Positions 47,142 through 50,557 of a DNA stretch of 50,557 nucleotides are shown here, piece after piece; position 1 is the stretch's first letter; each line of letters starts with the position of its first letter. Under the pieces are notes generated by a model. That model searched no databases and was not told the origin of the DNA. It saw only the letters and a list, made by a program, of their open reading frames with translations. Made by a program: the position numbers and the translations under genes. The DNA is from Hyphomonas oceanitis SCH89 (GTDB taxonomy: Bacteria; Pseudomonadota; Alphaproteobacteria; Caulobacterales; Hyphomonadaceae), in the NCBI RefSeq assembly GCF_000685295.1, contig NZ_ARYL01000031.1, positions 1 to 50,557 of the forward strand, given 5' to 3'.

Positions 47142-48565
47142 GCACAGCCCGTCTGATTGTTCGCAGGCGCATCGGGGATATTGAAACGCCCGTCGGCGCG
47201 ATGCTGAAACTGGGCGACGACCAGCCCGGAAGCTTCCTGTTCGAATCCATTGCCGGTGGCCAGCGCCTCGGCCGCTATTCCTTCATTGGTCTCGAGCCGG
47301 AACAATGGTTCCGCATCCAGGACGGCGTGGCCGAAACTGCCACCGACGCTGCCTTCAGCGACGGCGTGAAGCTGGACGCCACCCCCGTCGACGCCCTGCG
47401 CGCCTTCGTGGCCAGCGCCCGCGCCGAAACCGACACGCCCCTGCCCCCCATGGCCTCCGGTGCTTTCGGCTATGTCGGCTATGACATGATCCAGCACGTG
47501 GAGCCGGTCACCATTAGCGCCGAAGACACGCTCGACGTGCCCGAAGCGCTGCTGGTCATCCCCAAGGTCGTTATCGTGTTCGACCATATCTATCAGGAAA
47601 TACTGCTCATCGGCCGTGTCCATAATGGCAACGAGGCGGCGATCAACACGCTGCTGGACGAAGTCGAAGCCCGCCTTGAGCGCCTGCCCGTCGTCCCGCC
47701 CAAGGACCAGAAGCCGACCGAGGTGACGCTCACGTCCAACACGACCAAGGAGCGCTATTTCGAGATCGTCGAGAAGTGCCGCGAGTACATTCGCGCTGGC
47801 GACATCTTTCAGGTCGTGCCGAGCCAGCGCCTGTCGACGCCCTTTACCCGCAAGTCGATCAGCTTCTACCGGGCCCTGCGCCGCCTGAACCCGTCGGCCT
47901 TCATGTTCCACATGAACCTCGGCACCGTCCGTCTCGTCGGCTCCAGCCCGGAAATCCTCGTCCGCGTCCGCGATGGCCGTGTCGCCATCCGCCCCATCGC
48001 TGGCACGCGTCCTGTCTCGGGCGACGCCGCAGAGGATGCCCGCCGCGCCGAAGGCCTGCTGGCCGATCCGAAAGAGATCGCCGAACACCTCATGCTGCTC
48101 GACCTTGGCCGGAATGATGTCGGCCGCGTCGCCGCCTATGGCAGCGTCGAAGTCACCGAGCGTTTCATCGTCGAGCGCTACAGCCACGTCATGCACATCG
48201 TCTCCCATGTCGAAGGAAACCTCCGCGAAGGCCTCGACGCCGTTGATGCGCTCTTCGCGGGCTTCCCGGCAGGCACAGTGTCGGGCGCGCCCAAGATCCG
48301 CGCCATGCAGATCATCAACGAGATGGAAAGCGCCAGCCGCGGCATCTATGGCGGCGCTGTCGGCTATTTCGGCTGGAATGGCGACCTCGACACCTGCATC
48401 GCCCTGCGCACCGCCATCATCAAGGATGGCCAACTGCACATCCAGGCGGGCGGCGGGGTCGTCCTCGATTCCGTGCCGCAATACGAATATGACGAGACCC
48501 TGCACAAGGCGGGCGCCCTCCGCCGCGCCGCCGAACTCGCCGCCACCTACGAGTTCGACCAATGA
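47138..48565 (+). CDS. trpE: Anthranilate synthase component I
   Basis: TrpE converts chorismate to anthranilate with ammonia from TrpG. The 475-residue protein has the N-terminal tryptophan-binding part (LESIAGGQRLGRYSFIGLEP-like region, here FESIAGGQRLGRYSFIG) and the chorismate-binding domain (IRPIAGTRPVSGDAAED, LMLLDLGRNDVGRVA, FPAGTVSGAPKIRAMQII, QAGGGVVLDS). It starts by ATGA overlap with the PpiD-like gene. trpG follows 117 bases later, after a palindromic element. Confidence 0.96.
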   Translation: MSTARLIVRRRIGDIETPVGAMLKLGDDQPGSFLFESIAGGQRLGRYSFIGLEPEQWFRIQDGVAETATDAAFSDGVKLDATPVDALRAFVASARAETDTPLPPMASGAFGYVGYDMIQHVEPVTISAEDTLDVPEALLVIPKVVIVFDHIYQEILLIGRVHNGNEAAINTLLDEVEARLERLPVVPPKDQKPTEVTLTSNTTKERYFEIVEKCREYIRAGDIFQVVPSQRLSTPFTRKSISFYRALRRLNPSAFMFHMNLGTVRLVGSSPEILVRVRDGRVAIRPIAGTRPVSGDAAEDARRAEGLLADPKEIAEHLMLLDLGRNDVGRVAAYGSVEVTERFIVERYSHVMHIVSHVEGNLREGLDAVDALFAGFPAGTVSGAPKIRAMQIINEMESASRGIYGGAVGYFGWNGDLDTCIALRTAIIKDGQLHIQAGGGVVLDSVPQYEYDETLHKAGALRRAAELAATYEFDQ

Positions 48566-48585
48566 CGGCATGCTCACTCAAGGAA

Positions 48586-48657
48586 CTCATCCTGAGCGAA
48601 GTCGAAGGACGAGTTCCGTTCGCCCCGCGCCCGCCCTTCGACTTCGCTCAGGGTGAG
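48586..48657. repeat. Long palindromic element between trpE and trpG
   Basis: Arms at 48591-48608 and 48635-48652 are perfect 18-base reverse complements, beginning CCTGAGCGAAG, with a 26-base loop. Four more pairs continue past one G-T wobble (48586-48589 and 48654-48657). It looks like a dispersed REP-type repeat that I recall seeing in many alphaproteobacterial genomes. No T-run follows, so it is not a standard terminator. Confidence 0.78.
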
Positions 48658-48682
48658 CGCTCCGGGCCATCTGGAGGTCAGC

Positions 48683-49270
48683 ATGCCTAAGCCGCACATC
48701 CTCGTCGTCGACAATTATGACAGCTTCACCTGGAACCTCGTCCACTATCTGGAAGAATTAGGCGCCCACACACAGGTCATCCGCAATGATGAGCTGACGG
48801 TGGAACAGGCCCTCGCCCTCAACCCCGACGGCATCCTTCTATCCCCCGGCCCCTGCACGCCCAACGAGGCCGGCATCTGCGTCGACCTGATCAAGTCCGC
48901 GCCCGACGACATGCCCATCCTCGGCGTCTGCCTCGGTCACCAGTCCATCGGCCAGGCCTTTGGCGGCGCGGTCATCACGGCCAAGGAAATCCGCCACGGC
49001 AAGCTGTCCGACATCCACCAGACTGGCGGCGACCTGTTCGAGGGCCTGCCCGAAACCTTCACGGTCGTCCGTTACCACTCGCTCTCCGTCCGCGAGACGG
49101 ACCTGCCCGACTGCCTCGTCGCCGATGCCCACACGGACGATGGCGAGATCATGGCCCTCCACCACAAGACCCGCCCGCTCTACGGCGTCCAGTTCCACCC
49201 CGAATCCATCATGACCGAACACGGCCACGCCCTACTGAAGAACTTCCTCAGCACGTTTACTGGACGGTAG
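48683..49270 (+). CDS. trpG: Anthranilate synthase glutaminase component
   Basis: TrpG supplies ammonia from glutamine to TrpE. The ATG at 48683 has a GGAGGT site, giving 195 residues that begin MPKPHILVVDNYDSFTWNLVHYLEELG. The frame extends upstream to 48653 without a better start. The class I amidotransferase triad is in GVCLGHQSIGQAFGG (Cys) and GVQFHPESIMTEHG (His, Glu). Confidence 0.97.
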   Translation: MPKPHILVVDNYDSFTWNLVHYLEELGAHTQVIRNDELTVEQALALNPDGILLSPGPCTPNEAGICVDLIKSAPDDMPILGVCLGHQSIGQAFGGAVITAKEIRHGKLSDIHQTGGDLFEGLPETFTVVRYHSLSVRETDLPDCLVADAHTDDGEIMALHHKTRPLYGVQFHPESIMTEHGHALLKNFLSTFTGR

Positions 49271-49279
49271 TTGTGTTAG

Positions 49280-50557
49280 CTATTTTACCCCTGGTGGTTG
49301 AGGCTGATATTGCGACAAGTAACCGACCAACCAGGCCTTGAAATCATCATTCTTATTTTCCCTACCAGAATACCAGCCATGTCCATCTAAGACTGTATCA
49401 TCTGCCGTGATTACAAGAAAAGGTGACAGCCGCATCTGTCCTGTCGATACATCAGAAGCTGACGGTTCGTATTCTAGGCTTATTCCGTTCAAGCAGTATC
49501 CGTTATACAGTTCTGGAGTGCTGTTAGAAATTGGAAGTTCGCTTAGTCTCCTCTGGACGGGGCAATCTTTGTTGGAGATACGTTTAAGGTGGTGTGAAAA
49601 ATATTGCTTTCGAAAACCCACCGCCTGAGTTTCCAATCTCGTCCACTCCATACTGAGCACTTGGCCGATAGGAAAATATATGCGGTTTGCCTTGTCGCCC
49701 TTTGATTGGATTGTAACCATCAGCGGCTGCTGATCTTCGGAGAAACACCTGTCTGCATAGCGAAATTCGTTAAGTGCTTGATAGGAGGCCGCTTCAAACG
49801 CGGGATTCAACAAAACAACAAGATCTGCCGTGCTCGAAATCACGTTAAATCTTTCTTGTCTGTCACAAAGACTGAGTTGCGCTGGACCTGATGAATTGTA
49901 GGGGTCGCTAGGGTGCTCTAACTGCGTGTTGACTATCATGTCATCGACCACAGCCTTGTAGAGTATTCTCGCCCCGAAGCTGTGACCTATATATATCAGT
50001 TGATTGACCACGCATTCATCTGTTAAATTCTTCTTCTGCGCGCATTTTGGATCCATAGTTTCTTGAGCTTTAGAGATGTTTGCAATAGCTCCCATAAGCC
50101 TTGGGAGGCCGCCGGCATTGCCAATTTTGTCAGCTCCATTTCTACGGTTGGTGTAACTTAGCGTTTCTAGAACAGGAATTCCTGTTCCTCCTTTCCAGCT
50201 TACGAAAATGCCTATGACCGGTCGCTCGTTATCTTCGTTACGCAACCGCCCAAGAAACTCATTGAAGGATTTTAAATCCCCCCCCATTGACTGCGGAGTA
50301 TAGTCACCCCCGCGGTAATTGTAGAGAAGTTCGTCTTTCTGCCCTGAATCGTTTCGCCAACCGTGAACATAAACAACAACTGTCTTAGATTTTTGTGTGT
50401 TCTGGATCACCCGCAAAACCCGCGAATAGTCACAACGATTAACCAGCTGCCCCCCCTCCGCATAGCGTAATATAATTGCATTGGGGGCTCGCTTAGCGTC
50501 GTACTGGAAACCCAGATTTGCTTCTAGTGGTCTGCCTCCCGAAAAGTGGTCCGTTAT
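49280..50557 (-). CDS. Alpha/beta hydrolase of low-GC composition, N-terminus beyond the right edge
   Basis: The frame is open on the minus strand from the right edge without any stop, so the gene starts outside the window. The TTG at 50416 is only the first standard start. Codons before it (RAPNAIILRYAEGGQLV) read as normal coding sequence. The visible 425 residues include VVVYVHGW, an oxyanion strand, and YIGHSFGARIL with the GxSxG nucleophile. A late DDTVLDGHGWYSGREN may carry the histidine. It resembles esterases or lipases with a cytoplasmic DUF900-like fold, but the family is uncertain. Base composition is well below that of the trp genes, which points to transfer. Confidence 0.75.
   Translation of the reverse strand: MTDHFSGGRPLEANLGFQYDAKRAPNAIILRYAEGGQLVNRCDYSRVLRVIQNTQKSKTVVVYVHGWRNDSGQKDELLYNYRGGDYTPQSMGGDLKSFNEFLGRLRNEDNERPVIGIFVSWKGGTGIPVLETLSYTNRRNGADKIGNAGGLPRLMGAIANISKAQETMDPKCAQKKNLTDECVVNQLIYIGHSFGARILYKAVVDDMIVNTQLEHPSDPYNSSGPAQLSLCDRQERFNVISSTADLVVLLNPAFEAASYQALNEFRYADRCFSEDQQPLMVTIQSKGDKANRIYFPIGQVLSMEWTRLETQAVGFRKQYFSHHLKRISNKDCPVQRRLSELPISNSTPELYNGYCLNGISLEYEPSASDVSTGQMRLSPFLVITADDTVLDGHGWYSGRENKNDDFKAWLVGYLSQYQPQPPGVK

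Noticed and set aside
47135..48577. 480-codon open frame antisense to trpE
   Set aside because: trpE has every family motif. The antisense frame is a consequence of GC-rich codon use and encodes a low-complexity Asp/Ala/Gly-rich product.

Overview
The window is high-GC alphaproteobacterial chromosome. Gene content and order (guaB, rsmB, guaA; pyrG, secG, tpiA, ppiD-like, trpE, trpG; a photolyase/cyclopropane-synthase cluster) suggest the Hyphomonadaceae, perhaps Hyphomonas. That placement is inference, since no rRNA or tRNA gene is present. The window splits into an integrated mobile element (about 1-18785) and ordinary chromosome (18786 to the right edge).

Mobile element. The right part of an integrative and conjugative element (ICE) ends in the 3' end of guaA. 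From right to left it has a guaA/att junction, a terminator hairpin, a cluster of seven TACCGTCA octamers, a tyrosine integrase (minus strand), the mobile mystery pair mmpA/mmpB (XRE regulator and Fic protein) behind two inverted-repeat operators, an AlpA-like regulator, DUF736 and DUF2274 proteins, and a P-type mating-pair apparatus trbB-C-D-E-J-L-F-G-I behind a traG coupling protein and a ribbon-helix-helix protein. The relaxase and the left ICE end lie outside the window.

Cargo cassette (1-3174, minus strand). Divergent from traG is a tightly coupled five-gene operon: small acidic protein, XRE regulator, ImmA/IrrE metalloprotease fused to a chagasin-like (I42) cysteine-protease-inhibitor domain, papain-like C1 peptidase, and a thymidylate-synthase-like protein running off the left edge. 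The promoter has a perfect TTGACA -35 box, with a perfect palindromic operator over the predicted start site and a repeated half-site in the spacer. This is the best candidate for an undescribed system. It encodes a cysteine protease, its probable tethered inhibitor, a metalloprotease able to act in cis or on the repressor, and a nucleotide-binding-fold partner. A phage-defence or element-maintenance role is inference.

Chromosome. 18774-28064 holds guaA, a membrane-anchored unknown, an rsmB-like gene, a DUF1330 protein, a renalase-like flavoprotein, a GNAT enzyme, a low-GC unknown, guaB and a lipoprotein serine hydrolase. 28078-34019 holds a lipoprotein, a GFA-fold protein, two dodecins, rlmE, ppx/gppA, an HspQ-like protein, an SLC13 permease and a 59-residue protein coupled to hldE. 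34016-42133 holds hldE and a light/singlet-oxygen-type operon (photolyase, flavin oxidase, DUF1365, cyclopropane synthase, an unknown, SDR). That operon is preceded by an exact match to the remembered sigma-E/ChrR promoter pattern, and its photolyase appears to start at CTG. 42130-49270 holds pyrG, secG, tpiA, a PpiD-like chaperone, trpE and trpG, with a long palindrome between the last two. A low-GC alpha/beta hydrolase gene runs off the right edge.
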